DNA of 64,000 bases from Marinomonas gallaica (GCF_001639745.1 NZ_LTAX01000010.1:1-64000), one strand, 5' to 3'; numbered from the stretch's first letter, positions 35,494 through 45,216 are shown. Notes: generated from the letters alone by a model not told the origin. Program-made: numbers and translations.

Positions 35494-37500
35494 CTACTGC
35501 AGTGCGCCGCGAGCCCAAAGTATGTACTTGTCTCGATCTAATGGACTGATGCCACGGTAAGCAGTAGTTTGTCCTTGTTCGGGCGAGCAGATCTCATAGC
35601 CTGATAAGCGTGTGCTCATTTTTGCATGGCCCCCACTCAATGAAGCGAGTTTTATTGCGTAGTCTAGTGATGTAGCAGCAGGGAATTTTCCTCGTATGAT
35701 GACGCGATTTCCTTGGAACTCTGGAGCGTCAAAATGCCCGCGCATTTTAGTGATGTCACTGGTGAGGGTACCAAGCAGCTCACTATCCGCTTGAATCTGA
35801 AAATCTAGAATAGGCTCGAGTAAATCGGTATCAGACTCGTTTAAACCATTCATGATCGCCATCGGTGTGGCAATTATAAAGTCACCAGGGCGGCTGTGTT
35901 GAACATGATCGGAGCCATCGATGAGGGTAATCTTAACATCCGTGATGCTCCAACCTTTGATACCTTGTTTTAACGCTTTAGCGAGATTGGCTTGAATCTC
36001 ATTTTGATACTTTGCAGCGATTTGATTAACGCTGACTTTTGATTCGTAATGCACACCTGAGCCTCTTTGAGCTGGCTCAATCAAGAACCTTACAATAGCC
36101 CAACAAGGTTTCGGCATCCAGTAACACTCATACCCTTCAACAGGTTGGGTCGGAGTTTCTTTATAGATAATACTGGGTTGCTTGAATGTAGCTTGAATAG
36201 CAAAACGCTGTTGAAGTATTGCTTGCAACACTTCTACTTGAATCCAGCCATTGATGTTGACGTGAAGCTCTCGTTGTTCGACTAGCCATTCAAGATTAAG
36301 CAGCGGATCTTCATCAGCGAGCTCCGTTAGTGCACTTGCCAGCGCGCTAAAATCTTTTTCATTATCTGGTATTACTTGAACGGTTAAAAGTGGCGCTGAG
36401 AGCTGATAGGCATCAGGAACAGCATCACCAAGCCCTAATATATCACCTATTTTTGCGGACTGGAGACCACTGACAACGCCAATATCACCTGCTTCGATAC
36501 AATCCATATCTTGATATTTACCGCGTATCACACGCTTAACTTGGCTTGCTTTGTCTTCAATAACATATGCTTCGTGACTACGAGTAGCGTTGTGAATTTT
36601 ATCTCTTGCGTTGAGAGTGCCTTCAAACACTCGAACATAAGCCATTTTGCCAATACGCTGATCATGCTCAATTTTAAAAACGATCGCTGAAAGTGCGGCA
36701 TTATTATTTTGTTTAGCATTAGGTAAGTAATGAATTATGGCGTTTAGAAGTTCATTGATGCCAATTCCTGCTTTGGCAACACCCGTGAATACAGGATAAA
36801 TTTCGTTGCAAGAAATAGCATGACTAAGTTTCTGGTCCACTTCCTCGAATGTTACTGGCACACTCTCTATAATGGCCTCAAGCAACTCATCATCTAACTC
36901 GGTCAAGCGTTCAAGCAACGGCTGTAACCATGGTTCAAGTTCTTCACTTGTGAATTGGCTAGGGCAGTTTGCTTTAAACCAGCTATCCGATATTCCGGCA
37001 TTCGTTTGACCTAAGTTGCTTGGTTGCTGTAATAAGACAGCATTGGGGCTGAGATTTTGATGGATTTCAGCCATGACACGTTCAACATCTGCACCTGCTC
37101 GATCAAGCTTGTTTATAAAAATAAGTGTTGGGATATTGAGATACTGTAGCGCATCAAAAATGCTGCTGGTATTGGCTTGAACACCTTCGACTGAACTAAC
37201 GACAAGAATGGCGCAATCTAACGCGCGCAAAGAGCGTTCCACTTCCGCACTAAAGTCAACATGCCCTGGGGTATCAATCAGATTGATTTGATGATCGTTC
37301 CAATAGAAGGTTTCTGTTGCTAATCGAACAGAAATGCCTCGCTCACGTTCTACTGTTAGAGAGTCCGTTGCTGTCGTTCCGTCATCGACACTGCCCACTT
37401 TTCGAGTCGCGCCTGAAGCAAATAGCAACTGTTCAGTTAAGGTGGTCTTGCCAGCATCTACATGGGCCACAATGCCAATATTTTTACAAACCTTCGTCAC
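35494..37500 (-). CDS. TetM/TetO-like ribosomal-protection GTPase (EF-G paralogue)
   Basis: 668-aa translational GTPase closer to TetM/TetO than to EF-G. G1 is AHVDAGKTTL, the switch region is VERERGISV, G3 is DTPGHVDF and G4 is NKLD. The domain IV to V part aligns with TetM over LLEP-x-LDF and the C-terminal ARGAL end. The TetM loop III tip (SPVSTPADF, with the key Pro509) reads VQHSRPGDF, so that Pro is Gln. It may therefore protect ribosomes from another ligand or serve a housekeeping role rather than give tetracycline resistance. Start: TTG at 37506 is too close to the AGAGA site; GTG at 37500 is correctly spaced. Confidence 0.85.
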   Translation of the reverse strand: MTKVCKNIGIVAHVDAGKTTLTEQLLFASGATRKVGSVDDGTTATDSLTVERERGISVRLATETFYWNDHQINLIDTPGHVDFSAEVERSLRALDCAILVVSSVEGVQANTSSIFDALQYLNIPTLIFINKLDRAGADVERVMAEIHQNLSPNAVLLQQPSNLGQTNAGISDSWFKANCPSQFTSEELEPWLQPLLERLTELDDELLEAIIESVPVTFEEVDQKLSHAISCNEIYPVFTGVAKAGIGINELLNAIIHYLPNAKQNNNAALSAIVFKIEHDQRIGKMAYVRVFEGTLNARDKIHNATRSHEAYVIEDKASQVKRVIRGKYQDMDCIEAGDIGVVSGLQSAKIGDILGLGDAVPDAYQLSAPLLTVQVIPDNEKDFSALASALTELADEDPLLNLEWLVEQRELHVNINGWIQVEVLQAILQQRFAIQATFKQPSIIYKETPTQPVEGYECYWMPKPCWAIVRFLIEPAQRGSGVHYESKVSVNQIAAKYQNEIQANLAKALKQGIKGWSITDVKITLIDGSDHVQHSRPGDFIIATPMAIMNGLNESDTDLLEPILDFQIQADSELLGTLTSDITKMRGHFDAPEFQGNRVIIRGKFPAATSLDYAIKLASLSGGHAKMSTRLSGYEICSPEQGQTTAYRGISPLDRDKYILWARGALQ

Positions 37501-37664
37501 GTGCAATCTCTAGCTAAAAATAAGCGCATAGTTTACTTTGGTTAATGCAGGAGTTCGAATGACAAAAGATTGTGAAGACAGTGAAAATAGGTATTAACGT
37601 TAATAAGTCGGATATTTGGTCTTTAATCGACACAATCCAAGCTGAGCTTTTCAATTGCCTTAAA

Positions 37665-37704
37665 CTAAAAAGAAGGATCTCATTTTTAAAAAATGGGTGA
37701 GATC
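37665..37704 (-). terminator. probable intrinsic terminator for the aminotransferase gene
   Basis: GATCTCA and TGAGATC (37676-37682 and 37698-37704) form a stem with further T/A pairing inside. On the minus strand it is followed by CTTCTTTTT. It lies about 35 nt after the stop. Confidence 0.6.
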
Positions 37705-37738
37705 ATTCTTTGTCTAAATAACTACTTATAGACTATCT

Positions 37739-39049
37739 TTAATGTTTAAGCGAATCGTGTAGCGCTTTAAGACGCGCGGCTAGATCGTCTAGCTGTTCGT
37801 CTTGAACTTGAGAAACACAAGCTCGAATGCCATCGGTATGCTCCGAACCGGTATTTGCTAAGGAAATTGCACTGATACCGAAGCACAACAGCGTTTTCAT
37901 TAATGTGTCGCCATCCATGTCGGGATGAGACAAAGTGAAGTAAAAACCATCACTTAATGATTCGCCATTGTCATTTTCGTAAACCAACTTGAAGCCGTTT
38001 TCAAGAAACATTCGCTTCATCTTTTGAGCTCTATCTTTATAGATTTTTGTGATCTGCAAAAATGGAAGCTCGCCATCACTAGCAGCCTTTAACATTGCGG
38101 CCAACCCATATTGTGCTGAGTGAGTGACACCCGAAGAAAAGTTATGCAAAGCCCCTAATGTGATGGCTTTACCAAACAGAGTTTGACCAAGTGATGGTTT
38201 TAATGTCGGGCATTCTCGCGCAAACAGTGCGTCTGATATCACTAAACAACCGACCCTTTGACCTGCATAGCTGAATACCTTAGAGCTAGAAATCAGCAAT
38301 ATATGTTGGTCTGTATAGAGGGCAATGCTTGGTTGGAATGGTGCTTGGAAAGGCTTTGCATAGTCCTTTCGATAGTCCATTCCGAAATACGCCAAATCTT
38401 CAATGACAATAACATCATAACGCTTTGTTACTTTGGCAATGATTTGCAGTTCTTTCTCATCAAAGCAAATCCAAGCTGGGTTATTGGGGTTTGAGTAAAG
38501 CAGCGTTGTATACTCTCCACTAGATAAGTGTTTTTCTAACGCCTCTTCAAGTGCATCACCCCTGTGTTCGTAAACATCAAAGCTTCCCCATTGTTGCCCT
38601 AGCATTGTCAATTGACGCTTTTGGTTAGGAAACCCAGGATCAATAAACAGTGTTTTTCCATTTTCGCGAAGTCGGTTTGCCACCACAAATGAGGCTAGGG
38701 CGCCTTGAGCAGAACCAACGGTTGGAAAACACCCAGCTTGATCTACTTGAATATTTAGAAATGCTTTACAGAAGCGACTAATCTCATGCTTTAAAGATGA
38801 AACACCCTCAATCATAGGATATTTAGACGCTACACCAGATTTTAAGGCTGTGATTTCAGCCTCAATCCCAATTGAAGGCGCCTCTAGGCCTGGTACGCCC
38901 ATTTCCATTCGAATAAACCGCTGCCCTGACTCGGTTTCAAGTTGATTAACCAAGGACACCAGCTCTCGAATACCTGCACGAGAAAGTGCAGAGATGTTTG
39001 CTTTGTCTAATGCGTTGTTGATCAGTTCTTTGTCGATAAGAGTTGTCAT
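37739..39049 (-). CDS. PLP-dependent class I/II aminotransferase
   Basis: 436-aa fold-type I aminotransferase. The PLP lysine lies in ISSSKVFSYAGQRVG; the substrate/PLP contacts are SNPNNPAW and EDLAYFGMDYRKD, and the final segment GIRACVSQV carries the carboxylate-binding Arg. Substrate is not deducible. No obvious partner gene: it sits alone between the TetM-like GTPase and nemA, both also on the minus strand but with long gaps. Only a weak ribosome site precedes the ATG. Confidence 0.87.
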   Translation of the reverse strand: MTTLIDKELINNALDKANISALSRAGIRELVSLVNQLETESGQRFIRMEMGVPGLEAPSIGIEAEITALKSGVASKYPMIEGVSSLKHEISRFCKAFLNIQVDQAGCFPTVGSAQGALASFVVANRLRENGKTLFIDPGFPNQKRQLTMLGQQWGSFDVYEHRGDALEEALEKHLSSGEYTTLLYSNPNNPAWICFDEKELQIIAKVTKRYDVIVIEDLAYFGMDYRKDYAKPFQAPFQPSIALYTDQHILLISSSKVFSYAGQRVGCLVISDALFARECPTLKPSLGQTLFGKAITLGALHNFSSGVTHSAQYGLAAMLKAASDGELPFLQITKIYKDRAQKMKRMFLENGFKLVYENDNGESLSDGFYFTLSHPDMDGDTLMKTLLCFGISAISLANTGSEHTDGIRACVSQVQDEQLDDLAARLKALHDSLKH

Positions 39050-39371
39050 TGAATAAGCTTCATTATCAAATTTGTGAATGTTTGAAAGATGCTAACTCAA
39101 CCCACCTAGTAGAATGTAACGATTAAAATGCATCAAATCACAAGATAAAATTGCGGAAAATAAATTGAAGGGGTTGCTACAGTACAACGAAGTGCCTTAG
39201 AGGCGGGCGTTTTGACAACACTCCGGCAGCCACTATTGATACTGAAAACTCGAATGTTCTAACGTTTCATTTGGATAGGTCTTAATAGACTATTCATTTT
39301 AATATAAAACAATCAATAGTTTTTAAATTTTTTAGGGTACGAGTCAATAAAACTCGTACCCTAAAAATGTA
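39050..39371. other. 322-bp gap between nemA and the aminotransferase; inverted repeat at its left end
   Basis: Holds no gene. A perfect inverted repeat at 39328-39367 (TTTTTTAGGGTACGAGT and ACTCGTACCCTAAAAA, 7-nt loop) begins 5 nt after the nemA stop. Because the arms end in T and A tracts and no T run follows the 3' arm on either strand, it is not a classical terminator, though its position argues for mRNA 3'-end formation or stability. Confidence 0.55.
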
Positions 39372-40463
39372 TTATCGGTATTCTGGATAATCGGTATAAC
39401 CATTTTCATCACCACCAAATAACGTTGAACTATCCAGTTCTGCTAGTGGTTGCTCATGCTTAAAACGTTTTACCAAGTCTGGATTAGAGACAAAAGGTCT
39501 TCCGAACGCGACTAAGTCTGCATAGCCTTTCTGAAGTATTTTTTTTGCTAGTTCTTGGTTGTAGCTGCCGGCAACAATAATAGTATTGGTAAAGAGCTCA
39601 CGAAGCTCAATACGAAAGCTCTCAGGGATAATTGGAGCGTCATCCCAGTCGGCTTCCGACAAATGTAGATAAGCAATATCACGTGATTGAAGCTGTTTTG
39701 ATGCCTCCAAGATCGTCGGCACAATATCTGGGCAGTTCATATCCTTAAACGTGATAAAAGGGGCCAGACGAACACCGATCTTATCAGCTCCAATGACTTC
39801 ACTAACGGCATCAACTATTTCTAGTAAAAAACGAATACGGTTTTCTCGTATGCCACCATAGTTGTCATTTCTATGATTAGAGTTGGTGCGTAAGAACTGG
39901 TCAATCAGATAACCATTGCCACCATGAATCTCCACACCATCAAAGCCCCCCTCAATTGCGCATTTTGCTGCATTAGCAAAATCACTCACGACACGGTTAA
40001 TATCTGATTGCGTCATAGCTCGTGGTTCCACGCAATCTACCATGTTGCCATTACCTTGCTCGTCGGCTATCCATACTTTTGTTTCAACAGGCTTACATGC
40101 TGAAGGTGCAATGGGTTGCTCACCATTTTGAAAAACAGGGTGAGAAACACGACCAACATGCCATAGTTGACAGAACATTGCGGCACCTTGCTGCTTTACT
40201 GCCTTAGTAACAGCTTTCCAGCCAGTGACCTGCTCATTAGTATATACCCCCGGTGTGAATGAATAACCTTGTGAGTCATCAGAGATTTGCGTTGCTTCAG
40301 AGATAATTAAGCCTGCCGTGGCACGTTGTTTGTAATACGTTGCCATCATTTGATTTGGAATATTACCTGGCTGACTAGTTCGTGCACGAGTCATTGGTGC
40401 CATCACTATACGGTTCTGTAGTGCCAACTTTTTAATGTGTGTCGGCTCGAATAGAGTGTTCAT
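39372..40463 (-). CDS. nemA: Old Yellow Enzyme-family alkene reductase (NemA-like)
   Basis: 363-aa FMN-dependent NADPH reductase of electrophilic alkenes, quinones and nitro compounds. The start LFEPTHIKKLALQNRIVMAPMTRAR, FCQLWHVGRVSHP, the active-site GVEIHGGNGYLIDQFLRTNSN (His/Asn pair) and the C-terminal FGRPFVSNPDLVKRF are all typical. AGAAGGT precedes the ATG. A LysR gene is divergent 292 bp away and is the likely regulator, as in other nemA-type loci. Confidence 0.93.
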   Translation of the reverse strand: MNTLFEPTHIKKLALQNRIVMAPMTRARTSQPGNIPNQMMATYYKQRATAGLIISEATQISDDSQGYSFTPGVYTNEQVTGWKAVTKAVKQQGAAMFCQLWHVGRVSHPVFQNGEQPIAPSACKPVETKVWIADEQGNGNMVDCVEPRAMTQSDINRVVSDFANAAKCAIEGGFDGVEIHGGNGYLIDQFLRTNSNHRNDNYGGIRENRIRFLLEIVDAVSEVIGADKIGVRLAPFITFKDMNCPDIVPTILEASKQLQSRDIAYLHLSEADWDDAPIIPESFRIELRELFTNTIIVAGSYNQELAKKILQKGYADLVAFGRPFVSNPDLVKRFKHEQPLAELDSSTLFGGDENGYTDYPEYR

Positions 40464-40714
40464 GGTTACCTTCTTATTTACGTAATAGTGTTTATTGCTA
40501 ACAGATTAGATCTAACTCTACACGCCAGTGATGCAGTACAATTGAGTACTAATCGAAATGCGTTCTGTTAGCACTTACTATTAATACCCCATATATTGTG
40601 TCGCATTGGCCCACTTTGTTGCCTGCTGAGATGACGTCATTCTCCTGTCATCACTTCGATAAGGAGATTATAAGTATTGAATTTGATATTTATAATTGAG
40701 TAATATTTGAATTT

Positions 40715-40737
40715 ATTATTCAGGTAATCCGAATAAT
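40715..40737. promoter_or_regulatory. candidate LysR operator in the nemA-lysR intergenic region
   Basis: Perfect inverted repeat ATTATTC-N9-GAATAAT, 18 bp before the LysR start codon. The spacing and AT character fit a LysR recognition site (T-N11-A type), probably for autorepression and control of nemA. Confidence 0.5.
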
Positions 40738-40755
40738 GATATTTGAGGAGAGGGT

Positions 40756-41673
40756 ATGGACAAGTTTTCTGATATGACATTGTTTGTCAGTATCGTTAAA
40801 AATCAGGGCCTGGCTGCAGCCGGCAGAGAGCTAGGCTTATCCCCCGCAACTGTAACGGCAAGAATGCAAGCTTTAGAAAGCCGCTATGGGGTTAAATTGC
40901 TTAACCGTAGTACCCGACATATTTCTCTGACAGACGCAGGTGCTATGTACCATCAATCCTGTATAGACATTATTGACAGGGTTAAGGAAACGGAAAATAT
41001 ACTCCATACAGGAATAATTGAGGTTCGGGGAACTTTGAAAATCTGTGCCCCTAGAGACATTGGAAAACAGTACATTTCACCTATTATTTCAGAATTTTGT
41101 GAATTGTATCCTGATGTGATCCCTTACCTATATTTGAACGACAACCTATCTAACGTGATGGAATCTGGTCTAGATTTAGTCATTCGTTACGGTGAATTAG
41201 CAGACAGCAACCTCGTTTCTCGTAAGCTTGTCTCTAGTCAACGGGTTTTATGTGCATCTCCAAAGTATCTAAGAAAAAGAGGTACTCCGATAATTCCACA
41301 AGACTTAGTAAACCATGACTGCTTAGTAATGGTACGTAGTAACGAAGAGCTAAAAACATGGTATTTTCAAGATGCCGAGCATCGTAAAGCGATTACTGTG
41401 ATACCGAAGCGTTTTTCAGATGATGGTGAAATTATTAGGCAGTGGGCACTAGATGGCATAGGTATCGCTATGAAATCATATATTGATGTGCAAGAAGATA
41501 TAAAAACACAGAGATTGGTTACTGTACTCAACGCTTATACAAAGAACTTTAATTCGTCAACTTCATCTGCTGGGGCTGACTTAAATGTTATTTATCCAAG
41601 TCGTCAGCATCAACCTAAAAGACTTCGCTTGTTTGTTGATTTTTTGATCGCTCATTTTTCTGAAAATACTTAG
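40756..41673 (+). CDS. LysR-family transcriptional regulator, divergent from nemA
   Basis: 305-aa LysR protein. Winged HTH at the N-terminus (MTLFVSIVKNQGLAAAGREL, SPATVTARMQALESRYGVKL) and an effector domain ending RLRLFVDFLIAHF. The pattern LLNRSTRHISLTDAG is of the CrgA/DhcR subgroup. AGGAGAGGG precedes the ATG. Likely controls nemA, transcribed in the other direction, in response to quinones or other electrophiles (inference from neighbourhood only). Confidence 0.9.
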   Translation: MDKFSDMTLFVSIVKNQGLAAAGRELGLSPATVTARMQALESRYGVKLLNRSTRHISLTDAGAMYHQSCIDIIDRVKETENILHTGIIEVRGTLKICAPRDIGKQYISPIISEFCELYPDVIPYLYLNDNLSNVMESGLDLVIRYGELADSNLVSRKLVSSQRVLCASPKYLRKRGTPIIPQDLVNHDCLVMVRSNEELKTWYFQDAEHRKAITVIPKRFSDDGEIIRQWALDGIGIAMKSYIDVQEDIKTQRLVTVLNAYTKNFNSSTSSAGADLNVIYPSRQHQPKRLRLFVDFLIAHFSENT

Positions 41674-41698
41674 TGTCTTGTGTGCTTGGTTCAAATTT

Positions 41699-42475
41699 TT
41701 ATGGCTTATAAAAACTCAAACTTGAAAATGAGTTGAGGCATAACAAAGTAGTGAGTGTGCCCACTATCGTGGTGATTACAACCGACAGTAGCGACCCAAT
41801 CAATACGTATTCAGTCATGCTGCGATCATCGGATTTATTTAGCTCGCCAAAACGAAAGATGGATTTTGCGGCAATAACAAAGCCTACGGCGGTATAGCTT
41901 CCGGTTAATGTAAACGTCAAAATGAGTGTTCGCTCTAAATAACCGATTAGTTCACCTCCGGCGATGAGACCATTGGCTTGTGTGCTGCCTTGGCTTGATA
42001 AGGGGTATTTCTTCAAGATACTACCTATCACAATCGATGTTGGTTTTAAGATCAACAAATATGCGAACGATACCAGCATGACATTATCAAGGTTTTTGCT
42101 TTGAACTAGGGCCGCTACTGAGACACCATCGCTGAGAAAAAAAGCTATGCTAACAAGAACGAGGATATGTAAGACTTGGTCAATCAAAAAATACGAAAAA
42201 GAGTCACCTTTTGGCATGACGACTTTCCAGAGGTCAATCGCGAAATGTGTGGTGGTAACCAGCGCTATCGCATAGAGGATAAGAGTCCAATCAATTCCGA
42301 ATATCAACGCTGGAAAGATCAACCCTGTGCCATGTAGCAGGGAGTGGATATACAGAGCCCAAGATCTGTGTTTATGCGTTCGTTTTGCTATAACCCAGCT
42401 TTTGGGCTGCAAGTAAAAGTCGAAAATCACATGAATCAATAAGAACGACGCAATTAGACCGATGAAATCAGGCAT
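41699..42475 (-). CDS. DUF3307 multi-pass membrane protein
   Basis: 258-aa protein with about six hydrophobic segments; it begins MPDFIGLIASFLLIHVIFDFYLQPKSWV, like DUF3307 proteins. Function of the family is not known. Its start overlaps the end of the upstream SatD-type gene by 8 nt. The fixed SatD-DUF3307 pairing suggests SatD is the regulator of this membrane protein. Confidence 0.85.
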   Translation of the reverse strand: MPDFIGLIASFLLIHVIFDFYLQPKSWVIAKRTHKHRSWALYIHSLLHGTGLIFPALIFGIDWTLILYAIALVTTTHFAIDLWKVVMPKGDSFSYFLIDQVLHILVLVSIAFFLSDGVSVAALVQSKNLDNVMLVSFAYLLILKPTSIVIGSILKKYPLSSQGSTQANGLIAGGELIGYLERTLILTFTLTGSYTAVGFVIAAKSIFRFGELNKSDDRSMTEYVLIGSLLSVVITTIVGTLTTLLCLNSFSSLSFYKP

Positions 42476-43119
42476 TTTTGTATTCCAGCACGTGGTTTTT
42501 AAACTTTATGATCAGTTCATCGATCAGCTTCCAGCCAGAAGCTTTAAGGGATTTACTGGCGGTAGCGGTTGCAATATCAAGTTTGGTGGCAAGCTCACTG
42601 ACAGTCAAATCATCATCACTTTGCAGCATCGTCAGGAGGACTTCACATTGGCGCGAGGTCAGCTCAGATAACTGTTTATCTAGATATTTAAGAAGCAGTT
42701 CAAAGTGCTCGGTGAGCGAAAGGCTATCAGACGTAAAAATAATGCGATCATTTTTAAGTGCTTTTAAAGCTCGACCAGAGAGTATAAATGCAGTCCCCAT
42801 TGATTCCGAAACTGAGCTACGTATATCTGCATGGGCGGCGATGGCAAGACTAATACGACTATCGAATGGTTTGCCTAGCGATTTTATAGCAACACGATAA
42901 ACGATCGCATAACGTAAAACATTCTCTATGTCTTGCTGGATCACGGTTTGAAATTCATCACCTCTGTCAATACTGTGAGCATTGCTCGCATTTTTAGCGG
43001 TCACCCAAGCTTGCACAGTTTTAATCCTGCCTAACACTTCCTCAAACTGATGGGTGGTCAATTTAGTTGAGTTAATCAAATCACCCGTTATAACGGCTAT
43101 TGAACTGTCGGTGTGCTGC
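42468..43119 (-). CDS. SatD-family protein with HTH
   Basis: 217-aa protein. N-terminal SatD core (AVITGDLINSTKL, HSIDRGDEFQTVIQ) and a C-terminal helix-turn-helix (TVSELATKLDIATATASKSL), suggesting a DNA-binding regulator. It starts with GTG (codon 43119-43121): AGGAG lies 7 nt upstream, and no ATG suits. It is first in the unit with the DUF3307 gene. Repeats of a TTAGCC/GGCTAA dyad lie immediately upstream and are probable self-operators. Confidence 0.82.
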
Positions 43120-43152
43120 ACATCAGTGCTCCTAGAGGGTATTTATTCAAAT

Positions 43153-43227
43153 TTAGCCAATTATAGCTAAAAATTCAAATTTTCCTTTTTATGGCTAATT
43201 TTTAACAGTTAGCCTATTTAGGCTTAA
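43153..43227. promoter_or_regulatory. cluster of TTAGCC/GGCTAA operator-like dyads
   Basis: Three sites in 75 bp upstream of the SatD gene: TTAGCC-N6-AGCTAA at 43153-43170, a half site GGCTAA at 43193-43198, and TTAGCC-TATTTA-GGCTTAA at 43209-43227. The regular arrangement suggests cooperative binding of one factor, most simply the SatD protein through its HTH. The first dyad lies about 32 bp before the GTG start. Confidence 0.55.
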
Positions 43228-43430
43228 TTTATATCGAACTAAAAATGTCATGGTGATGTCGACTGTGATCGCACTAAGCCACTGAATCTCGTGAGTAACT
43301 GTAGTTGCGACGCAGCTGAATCAGGTTGTTAGGCCATTATCATGTTATCTATCACGCGCTTCCTGCCAATTGAAGAGTAAGGGGCTTGGCCCCAAGACTC
43401 GGCATATAATAGGCGATATTGTTTAGCGGA

Positions 43431-44483
43431 TTATTGGCCTAAAGGACGAACCTTTTCGCCTAGTACATCGCATATATAAAGCATTTGTACGAGGACAATC
43501 ATTGATACTAGCAATGGGGTAGATAAGGCTAAACCCTGTAAGCCGAAAATAGCCCCCATTAACATTTGGCCACTCAACATAACCGCTGGCGGAAGTGACA
43601 CGGCTTTCGTTTGAACATAAGGCGTTAGAACATTACTTTCCAGTAGTTGTACTGAAAAATAAACAATAACAACATATAAAGCTTGGGTTGGGCTATCAAT
43701 GAAGCCAACCAAAACAGCTGGAATAGCTGCTGCAATAGGACCAATAAAAGGCACAAATGACAGTAGGCCTGCTAACAAGGCGAGAGCCATCACTAATTGC
43801 ATATCGAGTAACCAGAGACCTAGCGCTGTTAACACCCCGACAGCAGCCATTGATGTTGCTCGCCCTATTAACCACCATTTTAATGCATGGTAAACTGAGA
43901 GATTAACCTCGTTCAGTCGCTCGCGTTTGTCACGCGGAAACAAATACAAGAACCCCTGAATGTAAGGCTTTGGATGCAGGGCTAAGTAAAAACCAATAAA
44001 AAACATAACGAACAAATCAGCAAAGGCACCAAATATCGTTGAAAAAGCGCCGGTCACTTTGCCCATTAACTTTCCTGGAGACAATGGGGCTTGCTCCCAC
44101 TGTTCTCGAGCCCAACTTATAAGGGGCTCTCCCCATGCTTGATTTTTTAGATACCCCTGTATCTGATTAAGACCACCGCTTAGTTGCTCACTTAATTGTA
44201 CCATTTGGTCAGCAATAGCAGGGCCAGCCGTTAAAACAGCAAGCAGTGTGAGACCAAAAAATAAGGCGGTTACGAGTAATACTGAGCCCCATCTAGGTAG
44301 TGGTAAAATTGCTTGAAGCGGACTAGCAAGGCCAGTCAAAAACACACCAAACAAAACGCCGCCAAAAATCAATACAAGCACATAAGCTAAATGCCAGAGT
44401 AATAAAAATAGGCTCAACGCTACGGTAATAATACCTACGGTAGCCAACAAGCGCCGCAAATATTGGCTATATTCAGATCCCAT
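43431..44483 (-). CDS. AI-2E family transporter (PerM-like)
   Basis: 350-aa inner-membrane protein of the AI-2E transporter family, with roughly eight membrane segments. The C-terminal half shows GLLSFVPFIGPIAAAIPAVL and LESNVLTPYVQTKAVSLPPA, the family signature. Despite the name, most members export unknown substrates or ions. AGGATG precedes the ATG. A single gene with no obvious partner. Confidence 0.9.
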   Translation of the reverse strand: MGSEYSQYLRRLLATVGIITVALSLFLLLWHLAYVLVLIFGGVLFGVFLTGLASPLQAILPLPRWGSVLLVTALFFGLTLLAVLTAGPAIADQMVQLSEQLSGGLNQIQGYLKNQAWGEPLISWAREQWEQAPLSPGKLMGKVTGAFSTIFGAFADLFVMFFIGFYLALHPKPYIQGFLYLFPRDKRERLNEVNLSVYHALKWWLIGRATSMAAVGVLTALGLWLLDMQLVMALALLAGLLSFVPFIGPIAAAIPAVLVGFIDSPTQALYVVIVYFSVQLLESNVLTPYVQTKAVSLPPAVMLSGQMLMGAIFGLQGLALSTPLLVSMIVLVQMLYICDVLGEKVRPLGQ

Positions 44484-44790
44484 CTATTACATCCTTTGTT
44501 TGTGTAGACATCTCGACAAGGAGAAAAATTAAATAAACCGTGACACTTCGCTACAACAACCAAAGCACAGCGAGAAGTGACGAAAAGTAAGTCGTATCGC
44601 GACAATATCAGATTCATGCCTGCTTAGACTAATGTATAAGTTGTTACATAGTATATGCTTGATATTTATGATCCGTTAAGGCAACACTGCTTAAAGCATT
44701 GATTTCAACTGTGGTATGAATTTTTACAGAGGTTGGGGTGACATCAGGAAGGAGATAGAACCAGAATCTGAGACTCTGGTCCAAAAAGTA
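44484..44790. other. 307-bp gap between the AI-2E and RRM genes
   Basis: No coding potential is evident. It holds a short hairpin ACCAGA-N9-TCTGGT near 44760-44781, just before the RRM stop codon on the minus strand, with no T run after it. It might be the 3' end of the RRM transcript. Nothing else was seen. Confidence 0.4.
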
Positions 44791-45030
44791 CTAGTTTTGC
44801 GAGTATTTCACTCGGATTTTACTGTCATCAATGTTGGCATGGTGCAGATTTTTTAGTGCTGTATCCGCTTCTTTTTGATCTGGCATTTCAACAAAGGCAA
44901 AGCCTTTGGACAAACCTGTTTCTTGGTCTAATACCAAGGTGCATTCTTCAACAGTGCCATGAGCAGTGAAAAGAGTGCGAATTTGTTCTTCAGTTGTGGT
45001 GCGCGCAAGGTTGCGGACTAAAAGTTTCAT
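44791..45030 (-). CDS. RRM RNA-binding protein
   Basis: 79-aa single RNA-recognition-motif protein. RNP2 is KLLVRNL (residues 2-8) and RNP1 is KGFAFVEM (around residues 42-49); the aromatic residues for base stacking are partly kept. This resembles the cold-responsive RRM proteins of Cyanobacteria and marine Proteobacteria. Only a weak ribosome site. It is a single gene. Confidence 0.93.
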   Translation of the reverse strand: MKLLVRNLARTTTEEQIRTLFTAHGTVEECTLVLDQETGLSKGFAFVEMPDQKEADTALKNLHHANIDDSKIRVKYSQN

Positions 45031-45216
45031 AGAGATGTTTGCCTATTGTAATTAGTGTCTATTATCTCAGTTCTGTATGACCAAACCAAGTAAAGAATAA
45101 AATCCATCATTACTTAGCGGCGATAGAAAATGCGTGAATGGCAAAGAGTAGGGGCGAGGCTGTGGTGAATTGAGCTATTTTTGAGTATTACGCTGGTGCA
45201 AAGCAAATGCGGAACT

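Noticed and set aside
39328-39367. Strong inverted repeat after nemA called as terminator
   Set aside because: The 3' arm is A-rich and no T run follows on either strand, so it is listed only as an inverted repeat.
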